Source of the DNA: Pyrenochaeta sp. MPI-SDFR-AT-0127
Taxonomy: Eukaryota; Ascomycota; Dothideomycetes; Pleosporales; Cucurbitariaceae
NCBI GenBank assembly: GCA_020747015.1
Contig: JAGTJM010000019.1
Span: 372,001 to 436,000, forward strand
Direction of reading: 5' to 3'
DNA length: 64,000 bases
Part shown: piece after piece, positions 33,147 through 43,624 of the stretch
How positions within the stretch are numbered: the first letter of the stretch is position 1
Layout of the letters: every line of letters starts with the position of its first letter
The notes under the pieces: model-generated
Told to the model about the DNA's origin: nothing
Seen by the model: only the letters and a program-made list of their open reading frames with translations
Databases searched by the model: none
Program-made: the position numbers and the translations under genes

Positions 33147-34551
33147 TTATAGCTGATCTGCGCTCACTCTCTGCACAATGATACCGGTCGCCGCTCCTCC
33201 GCCGTTGCAAATCGCAGCAGCGCCGTACTGGCCAACCTCCAACTGATGCAGCAATGTCACCAATATCCTGCTGCCGGAGCTACCAAGAGCATGTCCAAGG
33301 GCGATAGCACCTCCTCTGGGGTTGATGTTGTCCGTTCCAAGGCCGAGGATTTTGCCATTGGCTTTGATCACGGCAGCAAAAGCCTCGTTGAACTCCCAGA
33401 TCGAGATGTCCTCTTTGGAAAGGCCGGATTGCTTGAGCAGTTTCTCGACGCAGGAGGCGGGGGCAATGGGGAAGTCAATGGGGTCTGCTAGATGTTAGTG
33501 GTATAAAGAGTGTAGTCAATGTGGAGACGTACCAACTGAGGCATCAGCATAGGTGATGATCTTTGCCAATACACGACTGTCCTTTCCATACTGTTGTGCA
33601 ATCGCTTTGCTTCCCAATACCAGCGCTGATGCACCATCACTGAGAGGGGAGCTGTTTGCCGCAGTGACTGTGCCGTTAGGCCCTTTCTCGAATGCAGGCT
33701 TTAGTGTCGACACCTTGTCTAGCTTAAGCTTGTTGTACTGTTCGTCCTCAGAAACAATGACTTCACCCTTTCTTGACTTGACAGTAACGGGGACAATCTC
33801 GTCTTTGAAAAGACCATCCTTATAAGCTTGCTGCGCACGCTTGTATGTCTCGATAGCATAGTCGTCCTGCTCTTGCCTCGAGATCTCGTGCTTCTTTGCA
33901 GTGTTCTCCGCACAGTTACCCATGTGGATTTGATTATATACGTCCCACAGCCCATCTGCAATAAGGCCATCCTGCAGCTTCTGGTGGCCAAACGCAGGCT
34001 GTTGACTCGCGCGGTTCAAGTAGTATGGGACTCGTGTCATATTTTCCATACCTCCAGCAACCTGTGCCTCCGCCTGTCCGAGCTCGATGGTCGAAGCAGC
34101 AATGTTGACAGCTTTAAGACCAGATGCGCATACTTTGTTTATGGTGGTGGCTTCGATATTGGTGGGTAGGCCGGCGAAGATGGCAGCTTGTCGAGCAGGT
34201 GCCTGTCCAGCGCCAGCGGAGAGCACATTGCCCATGTACACAGCATCTATGGAGGAGACGGGAACTTTTGACTTTTCGAGGGCAGACTTGATAGCTGTAG
34301 CGCCGAGTTGAGTTGCAGAGACGGTTGTGAAGTTGCCATTAAACTGGTGTTGAAGCTTAGCACACTTGTCACATCACAAGTAGAGATATACGTACGACTG
34401 CAGTCGGCGTTCGGCTGGCACTTATGATATATGCATCTCTGATCTCCTTCTTCTGCTGCGTAGAGCTGCTGAACTGTCTCTGTATGCTAGCCAAGCGCTG
34501 CTGTGGCCGCGATGCCATTCTTGCGGTTGTGCGGAGTGCAGCGTATGACAT
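33147..34551 (-). CDS. ERG10: Mitochondrial acetyl-CoA acetyltransferase (thiolase), three exons
   Basis: Exons 34551-34396, 34343-33533 and 33484-33147 join across introns of 52 and 48 nt to 434 residues. The enzyme condenses two acetyl-CoA to acetoacetyl-CoA or reverses this in ketone and isoleucine breakdown. The N-terminus is a basic, Ser/Arg-rich leader (RTTARMASRPQQRLASIQRQ followed by FSSS) with the look of a mitochondrial presequence. That favours the mitochondrial isoform over the cytosolic sterol-pathway one. Catalytic features: nucleophilic Cys124 in INKVCASGLK, FNEAFA, the His387 motif IALGHALGSSGSR, and Cys415 in CNGGGAATG. The GHP of most thiolases is GHA here. Mitochondrial placement is inferred from the leader. 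ATG 34551 (MSYAAL) is the first available start; ATG further in (MASRPQ) could serve a cytosolic form. Confidence 0.93.
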
Positions 34552-35952
34552 GGCTTAAAAATCTCCCAAGTGAAAGTTCGAGGAACGTCAAAATGCAAAG
34601 AGAAGAGGCTCTAGCGAGTCGAAGAGTGATTGTCACATGGCGGCGACAGTTCCGCAATTGAAATGCGGGCGGAATGTGGAGGCGGATGACGCTGGGGCTC
34701 TATGCCGAGGTTGGGCGGCATCGCCCGGCTCAAGAGACGGAACTGCGGTTGACCAAGTCATTTCCTTCGATGCTGACGGCTCATGAATAGGCACGACTTT
34801 TGCTTGTAAGTACAATTTCGCGGAGGTTGTTGGAAAGCATCAGGGAGAGACTGGCGTGGTGCAAGTGAGCCTTGGACAGGAGTCCTCGTCGCGGCATCCT
34901 GTTGTGCGAAGGTTCCGCTACGTTGTCCATGAAAACTTCAATCAGGTCCGCGACTGGACAACCGCGTACGCGCTGCTCAAGACTCTCCCTGCCTTGGCTA
35001 TTCGTTATCCCCGATGTAACCGCATCCCTCACTTCCGCAAACAAGAACATGTCACGTTTCTCCTATCGTTCAGGATTGTGCGAGACAATCGGCGGTGCAG
35101 ACGAAGACATCTCCGCACCATGATTTATTACTACCTCAAAGCCAATGGATGAGACGAAGCTGGCACAATTTGCATTCTAAACAAAGTCATCGTATGTGAC
35201 TCTCAAAAAACATGCATTCCACAACGAGACGGACACAGTCACATCCGCATTTGACACTTTACAGACCTGTGGTAAAGAGACTGCTATCGCTAGTGACCGA
35301 TTTCTTTGTCACGATAGTACTCGCTACGTGACTTTTCCTTTTGCCGCACAGCCTAGCCATTCAAGCAACGGGCACAATTTCTGAACATTTCAAAGTCCTT
35401 TCGTCACTGTTCTCTTCTTTGCTATCGTTCGATTAGCCACCGCTGTTTCTCAATAACTAATTCGCACGGGTGTGACTAATGATTTGTACCTGCGTCAACA
35501 TCATGGTATCACCGCAGCATGACTTTGGAGCTTGCTGTACCACTCTGCATCTACAACGCTCGACCTTGCCTTGTCGCCAACTAGAGCTATGACCACGGCA
35601 AACTTTATTGTCCTCACCTCCAGGAGGGAAATCACCGGATAGCTGCAACTCGTACCATGCTCCTATATTGGGAAAAGGGAGGCTGGCACCTTACTTGAGG
35701 CCACGCCATCACACAGGACAACCTTCAATATATCCTAGTGCGGGTATCATTCGAGAGCACAAGCGAGGCAGGGTGTACAGTGGGCCATGCGAGGAACATT
35801 TCATGTAGTATAAGAGGGAGGAGATAATGCTATCTCTGGCTTTTCAAGCTCAATCTTAAGCTTTAGGCCTTCGCTCTTTCAAAGTCAAATACACTCTTCA
35901 TTTTCCGTCACTCTCACTTAGCAATATTGTGCTGGACACCAATACAATCACC
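34552..35952. other. 1.4 kb divergent promoter region
   Basis: This lies between the thiolase (minus) and the Bys1-family gene (plus). Reading frames are short and unconvincing. A TATA-like sequence near the right end is listed separately. Nothing else was recognised. Confidence 0.4.
35809..35814 (+). promoter_or_regulatory. Possible TATA box of the Bys1-family gene
   Basis: TATAAG occurs 139-144 bases before the ATG at 35953, followed by pyrimidine-rich sequence that could hold the transcription start. Inducible secreted-protein genes in fungi often have TATA boxes at such distances. The motif is short, so chance is possible. Confidence 0.35.
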
Positions 35953-36405
35953 ATGCGTGTCCTAGTCTTCCTCGCCAATATCGCCCTCATAACCCACACT
36001 GCCCTTGCAGGTACTTCGATTGTCACCAACAAGTGCGACTTCAACGTCTGGGTGACGTCGGTCAGCAAAACACCAGGCATTACCAACAAGCTCTCACCGA
36101 ACCGCTCTTGGACCGAGGGCCAGTATTTTGACGAAACCGGCACCGCCATCAAGGTTACCCGAACCGAGAAGGGGCTTTGGGAGAACAAGCCAGTGCTCAC
36201 CTTTGCATATTCATACCACAAGGGCAAGGAAATCTACTACGACCTGAGCTCCCATGCGGGCTTCGACTTCTGGGGCAAGAAACTAGTCCTTAGTGGAGAG
36301 AAAGACAAGGATGCCGAAGAGATTGTCTGGAACGGCGAGCCAAAGCCAGATCACACGGCGCACTATTGGGGTCAAACGGACTTGGAGCTCAAGCTATGTG
36401 TTTGA
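35953..36405 (+). CDS. Secreted Bys1-family protein
   Basis: The single exon encodes 150 residues from ATG 35953. Residues 1-19 (MRVLVFLANIALITHTALA) form a clear signal peptide with an Ala-X-Ala end. The mature protein starts GTSIVTNKCDFNVWVTSVS, the characteristic opening of the Bys1 family, small beta-rich proteins distantly resembling thaumatin. Members were first known from the yeast phase of a dimorphic Blastomyces and occur widely as secreted small proteins, some induced in plants. Two Cys remain after cleavage, one near the start (NKC) and one next to the C-terminus (LKLCV), which could form one disulfide closing the fold. There is no membrane anchor or retention signal. Function is unknown; an effector or wall-associated role is only inference. 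Confidence 0.85.
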   Translation: MRVLVFLANIALITHTALAGTSIVTNKCDFNVWVTSVSKTPGITNKLSPNRSWTEGQYFDETGTAIKVTRTEKGLWENKPVLTFAYSYHKGKEIYYDLSSHAGFDFWGKKLVLSGEKDKDAEEIVWNGEPKPDHTAHYWGQTDLELKLCV

Positions 36406-37222
36406 TAATCGTTAATCATGATCAATTCATGTCAGATGGTGCTCATCAGACCACGAGCGAGGCAAATGGCTGGTTATGGTAGAAATGGGGACGGTCTGGG
36501 TTCTGGCTACGGAGGCTACACGCAGTGTTTTTGGTATAAGGAGAGTAACTAGTGATTGGTATCATTTCACAATTTTTCAAGGCAGAGCAATAGGTTGATT
36601 TTGAGACCTGGATCCCCATTCGCTTCCACAGAATCGACAAAAATGTCTGTCCGATTAGTATCTCTGATGAGTGCAAGGTGCAGGGAGTAACCTAGCATCC
36701 GGAAATTCACCACGAACGCAGCACTTGGCCATGAATCTTGCTTGATATTATGAAATAACTGACGAAAAAGAGACTTGAATATGCCCAATAATTAAACATC
36801 CCAGACTGCTCCCTTGACAATACCAACTTTACAGTCTCATCCATCGGCTGGCATATGCTTGCGACGAAAAAGGACGTACCTGCCAAGACCACCCGTCGGC
36901 GGTCGGCAAAGATGGGGCGCTAACCACATTCGGGCGGCCTGCTCAAGTGACGCTCCGCCCATTATCCAAACCCAATTCACTCTTGCAAACCCTCTGCACA
37001 GCACGTCTTTGCCTGCTTCATGTCTCTCACGCTGTAGCACTTATCGTCTGAGTAGAGGCAGCTTGTCTTGCCGCCAGCGCCAACTATTGAAGCATTTTCT
37101 AGCACATTATTACAGCCTTCCTCAACCAAAGTTCACCTCCGACAAACAGCTGTTGCTCTGTCGCTACAAAGACACCACATCAAGCACACCTCCCACAGCC
37201 CCCGACTGTCGTATCCACCGCC
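36406..37222. other. Intergenic, promoter of the Sds3-like gene
   Basis: This holds the 3' end of the Bys1 gene and the upstream region of the next plus-strand gene. Pyrimidine- and CA-rich sequence near 37080-37220 fits a leader. No gene was seen. Confidence 0.4.
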
Positions 37223-38951
37223 ATGGTTCGAAACGGCAGTCCGTCCCCAGCGGACAATTTCCCGCTTGGGCACTCTGCAACCTCCCCGCAACCGCAGCCC
37301 TCGAAACGCGACAAGCGGCGCAACATGCTGGCTGAAAAGCTCGCCGAGATGATGAGCTCCTTCTCAGACAACAGGGACAGCCACTACAGAGCACAGTTGG
37401 CGGCGCTACAGGCCGATATCAACCTGATTATGAAGGCCGACCCTTACTCGAACAAGCCGCTCGATGATGGCGGAGAGGAGGCCTCAGAGCTTATCTCGCA
37501 GATCATGGGCAACAATGTGCCTTCTGCGCCGAGCGCTGGTACAGACTACATTGCCCAGTGCGGGAAGCATTATTCGCGCTTCGTGGATGCTGTCAATGAT
37601 GCCATGGAAGAGCGCGACTACAACCTCACCATGCTCTATGTAAGACCCGGCCTCTGCGCGTATACCCGTCATGCGCCTGCTAACAACCTGCCTCTAACAG
37701 AACAAGCACGAGAACACAAAGAATGAAATCGAGAATTCACACTTTTACAAAGTCCAGATCGCCGAGGAAGAGCACAAGCTGCTCGCTGCCACCATCCGCG
37801 AGCGACTTATCGCAAGCATACAAACACGGACAGGCAGGCTGAAGCGAGAGAAGGAACAACTGGACCTTTCGGACAGCAATGCTATGCTTCTGCACCCCAA
37901 CCAGTTCAGCATTGGCAACCCTGCCAGCCCGGGTGGTCCACAAGCACCCCGAAAGACCAGGCGCACTGGACACAAGTTTGGAGATGCCGAAGAAGTCGCA
38001 GCCGCGAATGAGACCAAGCGCAAACGAAAGTTGTTCGAAGAAAACGACAACGATTCACCCGGCCCTGCAGGCCGTAATATCGAGATGGGCATTGGCTCAC
38101 CCTTCCGTGAAGCCAAAGCGCGCACCATCAATGCACAATTTGAATCCTCGGCCTACTCACTCGAACGCCTCTTCACCGAAAAAGAACTCAACATGGCCAT
38201 GAACCGAGCCACAACAGCCGCCTCGCACTTCTTCGCGAAGATGAAGCATACTGATGCACCACACGAAGCCACAGCAAACGGAAACGGCAACAGCAACACG
38301 AACGGCACAAACGGCGATCACGCTTCCGAAAACGGCGATCCCATGGACGCAGACCAAGACTCGGACGACATACCTGGCGCCTCAGATATGACTCGGCAAA
38401 TCTCCTCCAACCCTCACGCCACCCGCGGCGCAACGCGCTCAGCACTCAACCCTACTGCAGCCATTGCCAACGGACAGATGCCCTTCATATACCAGCCGCC
38501 TTTCGTACTTGATGCGAAGGTTTTCCAGAAACTGAATGCCGCAGCGCCCACACCACCTGCTCTATCTGCCCAAGATGTAGAACAGGATTTGAAGCTTATG
38601 CTTAGGGACCCCCGACCAGACGATGAACTCAATGAGAAGCTCCTGCAAGCTGCGTGTAACCCTGTCAAAGCGAGAGACTATCAGGTTCAGCCGCCCAACT
38701 TCCACGAGCCAGTGAACGAGATTACAAGCCATATAAGGAACACGGCGCCCCTGCTAGAAGTCGGTAGCATTGGTGGGGTACCCATGAGCGCGCAGAGTTC
38801 AATGGCGGGATGGAGTGACGCCGGCGGCAATACGCCATTGAGGTATGGCGAGCGGGAGTCACTCGCTGTTGGAGGGCACGGCGGTGGCGTGCCAATGACA
38901 CGGACAGCAAGCGGCAATGGGAGAGGCCGAGGGAGAGGAAGAGGTGGTTAG
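37223..38951 (+). CDS. Sds3-like domain protein, probable histone deacetylase complex subunit, two exons
   Basis: Exons 37223-37639 and 37701-38951 join across a 61-nt intron (GTAAGA donor, CTAAC branch, CAG) to 555 residues. The N-terminal third looks like the Sds3-like region: KRDKRRNMLAEKLAEMM, HYRAQLAALQADINLIMKAD, a helical segment YSRFVDAVNDAMEERDYNLT, and after the intron EEEHKLLAATIRERLIAS. Further conserved blocks are SNAMLLHPNQFSIGNPASPG, GSPFREAKART and AYSLERLFTEKELNMAMN. The C-terminus is low complexity and ends in a GRGRGRGRGG run. Sds3-type proteins hold together Rpd3-type deacetylase complexes, so a nuclear co-repressor role is likely. The family call rests on motif memory and could be wrong in detail, but the protein is plainly real and conserved. 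Confidence 0.8.
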
Positions 38952-39449
38952 GCATCTTCTCTTCCTTTGCCTTCCCTTTCTACACGATCGATTCCGTTTT
39001 ATACCCCCCCTGGCGATCTGGTCACGTCGCATCACCCTCCTACTTGTTGGTCATGCTTTTGCTGTAACTCTCATCTGTACCCATCTTACATTTGCATTGG
39101 TACGAGGAGTTAGGTTCTGCATTTACATTTGGGGATATGGCTCGGGCTCGTGGGTCTGAATGCCTCTCAATCGGTTTTACTTGTCCTATATCATGCTAAA
39201 GATGCATAATGGAATGAATCAATGTGCTGCTCTATTTGAATCTACGCTCGTTGATGGAGGTTTAGCCCACGTTCAATGACTGGTGAGATTATGCGTTCTG
39301 CGTGGCTATATCTTGCGACATGTAATGGGAAAGCGAGCATTTCCTGGCGAAACCAAGGTCCAATTTATCTGCGGTTCCGAAGAGATGTCCTCGACGAATA
39401 GTTTCATACACTCTGCTTTAGACTATCTCATCTTTCATGTATCCAAACA
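38952..39449. other. Convergent 3' region
   Basis: The Sds3-like gene (plus) and the membrane protein gene (minus) end facing each other. The stretch should contain both polyadenylation regions. Nothing else was found. Confidence 0.5.
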
Positions 39450-41576
39450 TTACGTGGCGCCAAAGATACCAATCTTCATCTTCTTCGCACTTGCGGTTTG
39501 GACCTTTTCGTCCACGAAATTAAAATCTGACATGTTCTTCTCATCTGCGAGATATGTTTCCTCCTCCTCGTCCTCCTCATCACTCGTGGCTTCATCAGCA
39601 CGCCCAACGACAATCTTCACATGCCCCTCGCGATCTCCCTGTAGATTGACGACTAAACTCCCGTTCCCTTCGTCAGGATCACTCAACAGCCAGACATGCT
39701 TCATCTTCTTGCTGTCCCGCTTGTCCATGATATCGTCGGCGGCGTGGGCAATCGCCGCGCCCCCTCGCGACGCAGCGATGATCAGATCCCGGGGGTCGAG
39801 GTAATTGAAGCGACCCAGGCTCGACCAGCCGACTGTACGCACAGCCTCGAAGACGACGGCGAAGATGATGACAAGGTTGAGCGAGAAGATTGCATAAATG
39901 TACCCGGGCTGTCCAAACTGCAGAGCGTACACGTACACTTTGGCGGGCTGCTGCGTGAACATTCGTCCCACCATGAGCTGCGCGGACGCGTATGCGACGA
40001 GCATGTCGTCTGCCATTGCGGTGATTGAATTCGTGAGTCCGGCGAGCGTTGCTTCTTCCTCGGAGAAGGGGTTGCGTGACGCGGACGAGCGCGACATCTT
40101 GTACGCTGCGATGCTGGAGTTGAAAGCTTCGCCGAGGAGCGAGACGTACAGATTCGTCATATCATTAGACATTAGTTCAAACTGGCGCACAACCGCCCGT
40201 GTGATGTTGCGCTGTGGGTTAAAGTCCTGCATCGTCGCGGCAGGCTTCACTGTGATGTTGAGGCTCCCGACATCTACGGTGATGTTGAAGAGCGTTGGGG
40301 TAAAGTCAAACTCGCATTGCGTGCTGTTCAGGAAGCTGTATGCTTCGCCGGCGGCGATGGCGAGGTAGCGGCGGGGCGAGCGTTCGCTGAAGGACACGCC
40401 GATTGCGACAATGGCTTTGCCGTCGTGCCCGATGTAGTTTGAATACTCGGAGCCGTCTACGCTGTCAGGAAGATTACCGGACGCGGCGTAGATCCACTCG
40501 TTGACAGGTCCCGAGAGGACAAAGTTTGAAGTCGCATTATAGGAGCAGGTGACATTTGCCAAGTAGCCCTCCTCTTGATAAATGTATCCCGCAACTTGAT
40601 TATTAGACAGTATACCCTGGTCCATGAGTCCAATGGGCGCTCCCACGCCGTACGACCGGCCCCTATAGCTGAACTGGGTATTGTCCAGCTTGCGGTGAAT
40701 ATGAGGGCCCCTACCCGTTGAAGATGCTGAAGCAGCGGAGGAAAGAAGCTGACCGCTCTGCTGCTGGCCTACAGAATATGTAAAGAAGCCCTTTTGCGTA
40801 CGCAGCGACGGCCCTGCACTGCCTATCATCATCGGGTACTCTTTGATGAGGCTCACATCTTCGTAGCTTGGTATTAACAACATGCCACTACCCGTGGTGC
40901 GAGATACTGACGGCGTCATGGAACCGGCCCATAACGCCGCAGGGACGAGACTGAGGAAGACGATGAACAAGACAGGGAAGAAGAATCGAAGTGGAAGATC
41001 CCAATCAATACGCGGGATGCTCAGATCCACCCACGTCCGTAGCACGTCGAGCGAGACGCTTACCCTCGTGAGCCGCAGTCGCAGGGCATAGTTGATGAGC
41101 TTGCAGATGACAGCAACATGCAGCAGACCGAAGAAGGCAGCGAGGATCTGAACGACGAGGGCAACGGAACCAGGGAACCTGTTTGCAAGAACGAAAAAGT
41201 AGCCCGTGACGCGCCAATGGTACACTTGGGCCAACAGGAGGGTTGTTGCAAGCGTCGTTGTGAAAGCAAGGCCGTAGAAGGTATTGTATCTTCTCCAGTG
41301 GCTGTACCGCAGCGTTCTGCCATCCTGGCCCGTTGCTCTGCGCTCGCCCGGTGGGAAAGAGAATTGACGAACCATTAAGTAAAAAAAAGGGACCGCCCAG
41401 CGGTTAACGAAAAGAAGCCATAGAGGCAAACGAACGACGGACCGATAAGAGAAAAGTATCGTGATGAAGATGATGGCGGTGGAGAGGAAAGAGCATCGTC
41501 GTTGAAGGATTTCGGCACACTGACCTACCGTGCTGTACGGGTTTTTGTCAGATGGTGTATCAGGTGTTGCAGAACT
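39450..41576 (-). CDS. Large multi-pass membrane protein of unknown function (N-terminus unresolved)
   Basis: The frame is open from 41576 to the stop at 39450. The first in-frame ATG is at 41375, giving 641 residues. The 67 codons before it read as genuine membrane protein (NPYSTVGQCAEILQRRC, STAIIFITILFSY, LPLWLLFVNRWAVPFFYL) but have no ATG, so the true start must lie in an upstream exon. About five hydrophobic segments occur in the N-terminal part. A roughly 350-residue hydrophilic domain with several N-glycosylation sites (NVT, NAT, NST, NIT, NSS) follows and is probably lumenal or extracellular. A final membrane span (YAIFSLNLVIIFAVVFEAV) leads to a cytosolic acidic tail with SDEEDEEEE. 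I do not know a named family; a conserved fungal membrane protein is the safest call. Confidence 0.75.
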   Translation of the reverse strand, partial: SSATPDTPSDKNPYSTVGQCAEILQRRCSFLSTAIIFITILFSYRSVVRLPLWLLFVNRWAVPFFYLMVRQFSFPPGERRATGQDGRTLRYSHWRRYNTFYGLAFTTTLATTLLLAQVYHWRVTGYFFVLANRFPGSVALVVQILAAFFGLLHVAVICKLINYALRLRLTRVSVSLDVLRTWVDLSIPRIDWDLPLRFFFPVLFIVFLSLVPAALWAGSMTPSVSRTTGSGMLLIPSYEDVSLIKEYPMMIGSAGPSLRTQKGFFTYSVGQQQSGQLLSSAASASSTGRGPHIHRKLDNTQFSYRGRSYGVGAPIGLMDQGILSNNQVAGYIYQEEGYLANVTCSYNATSNFVLSGPVNEWIYAASGNLPDSVDGSEYSNYIGHDGKAIVAIGVSFSERSPRRYLAIAAGEAYSFLNSTQCEFDFTPTLFNITVDVGSLNITVKPAATMQDFNPQRNITRAVVRQFELMSNDMTNLYVSLLGEAFNSSIAAYKMSRSSASRNPFSEEEATLAGLTNSITAMADDMLVAYASAQLMVGRMFTQQPAKVYVYALQFGQPGYIYAIFSLNLVIIFAVVFEAVRTVGWSSLGRFNYLDPRDLIIAASRGGAAIAHAADDIMDKRDSKKMKHVWLLSDPDEGNGSLVVNLQGDREGHVKIVVGRADEATSDEEDEEEETYLADEKNMSDFNFVDEKVQTASAKKMKIGIFGAT

Positions 41577-43624
41577 TCATGCCTGTGCGACCTCGCTTGA
41601 CTACTCGGACGAGGGATGGTTGTCTACTGGATTAACCGCATGAAAGTGCGTAAGCAAAGTGATGCTGTGTATGAGTAGCTTCTATGGAGTTCATTGTCTA
41701 TATTGATGCGAAGAGGTGTTGTTGGCTAGCTGATGAGTCTTCCTGGTGTTAAGTCACAAAGTGTATGGTTACCAAGGAGTCGTTCATGTTCCTCGGCAAA
41801 TGCATCCTTGGCTCATGGAACAGATGTCAGACAGATCGTGGAAGCTCATGACCAAATCAAGAGATGGCTATGTTGGTGACAACTTGATATACCCGTACTT
41901 GTCTTGTGTCATCAAGACTCAAGGAGCAGCATCACTCGATTGATCACAACAGTGCTGCAAGGTCAACAGCATTAGCAACCGTTCGCGAGTGACAGGCTTG
42001 GAAGAGGCCAAAGCTCTCAGATGCCATCTCTATCCGGTAAGCTGAAGTTGGCGAGTCTAGACTTCTTCACAAGCGTCCCAGAAGAAGCTGGTCTCCCGCA
42101 TGATACGGAAGAGCTGGCGCATGTCGCGGAATCAGATACCGCGAGACGGGATAGAAGATGTCGAGAACAATCTAGCAAGAATGAGATTGCTGAATTGGCA
42201 GAAAACGCCATCCAGTCTCTCGCTCTCGCATCGTTCGTGGACTCTGCGAGAAAATTTCCGAGCCGACGATAACGGTGATTGAGAACGGTGGTATTCAAAG
42301 AAGTGAACGAAAAAAAGGTGTACGCCAACTTATTTTTGCCGTGTTCCACCAATCGCTTCGGCCAGTGTTGCGCGCCAACCACATGCAGACACCTCAACCC
42401 CAAGGCACACATATGAAACACAAAACGCAGCCAGGCATGCAGGCCTCAATCATCCACACGTTTGATCTTCGAACCGGGTCTCCTGGACCCCTGCATTTGG
42501 CAGAACTAACACATTACTTCCGGTCGTTACCGTTCGTGATGTTTCTGCCGCTCGTACCGGACGTGTCTTTTTTCGGTCTTGAATGCCTGCCTGCGGTCAT
42601 TTTCACCGGTCCCAGGTGACGAGCTGAGCCGTGTTTTAATATACGTCCCACGAGCTGGAATCAGTGGATGCGGGTGGCACATGGTGTGTGAAGGCTGACG
42701 CTAAGATGTTAATGCGAATGCGAGGCCTTTACTGGTGGTAGGGCAATCATGGTGGTGGTGGTGGTGGTGGTGAGTCAGCCTTGGTGTGGCTGCGCAAGCG
42801 GTCCGGTAAAGGATGCTGTACGAGGCAGAACAAGTGGATGTCATTGCGAGTATTTGCGGGGTAGAGTTGTAGGCTAGAGGTGTACTACAAGAGACAATTG
42901 GCCACCGGAGGGGTACGCCTGACGACTGGGTGTCCTACGACCTGAGTTGGTCGGGCAAAATGGTGCATGTTGGGCTGATTGCGTTCGTGGTACAGCCTCC
43001 TCGATTCCTTTCGTGCGACTACCTGACGATGCGGGTCGACAAAGATTCAAGGGACGTCGATCTATCAAGCGTTCTTCACGCACGTGTTCACACGCGTCGC
43101 GCAAAGGAATGCGTTCGTTCACGCTAGTCCGCATACCTCCCAGCCTTGCAGAAATACGCAATATCTATTGAGTATACCCGTTAAGCTAGCGCGGTGCTAG
43201 AAGTATCTGTCGAAATTGCAAGGAGACCGCCATTCATCCATCGCTCGAGCACACACGGAAAGAAGCGAAGGTTGCCAAGGCAGATGGATTGGAAGTTTTA
43301 CAACTTGCATTACTCGCGTTCCGCGCAAGGGCAGCGGTATAACTAACTACTATAGGATATCAGGGCGCGCCGGCCGATGATGAAAAAAACTGCTAGTGAT
43401 GTGATCCTGCGCCGTGCAATGCTGTGCTGTTGTGCAAATGCTCCGTATCCAGTAAACACCTGATCATGCAATGTGACATGTGAGGAAGTGTATCCATCCA
43501 GGGAGATCCTTCATCAAGTCATGTCATGTCCATAACCTTCCTTCAATCTCTTTGCGAGAAGGGGATAGCAACGAAGCAAAAGAAAATCGTAGGTCTAGTA
43601 GATGGTATGGGATAAAAGAGTGAA
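41577..43624. other. 2 kb intergenic region
   Basis: It contains the upstream part of the membrane protein gene, possibly including its missing first exon, and the 3' side of the cyclin gene. No other coding frame is convincing. A short GGT microsatellite is listed separately. Confidence 0.4.
42751..42772 (+). repeat. GGT trinucleotide microsatellite
   Basis: About seven perfect GGT units stand in non-coding sequence. They are simple repeats and could serve as a length marker between strains. Confidence 0.9.

Noticed and set aside
39450..41576. PalH/Rim21-type pH sensor
   Set aside because: The multi-span N-terminus suggested it briefly, but the large glycosylated loop and lack of PalH motifs do not fit.
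42465..42500. T-arm-like sequence on minus strand (GGTTCGAAGATC)
   Set aside because: The flanking bases do not form a T stem and no other tRNA arm is near.
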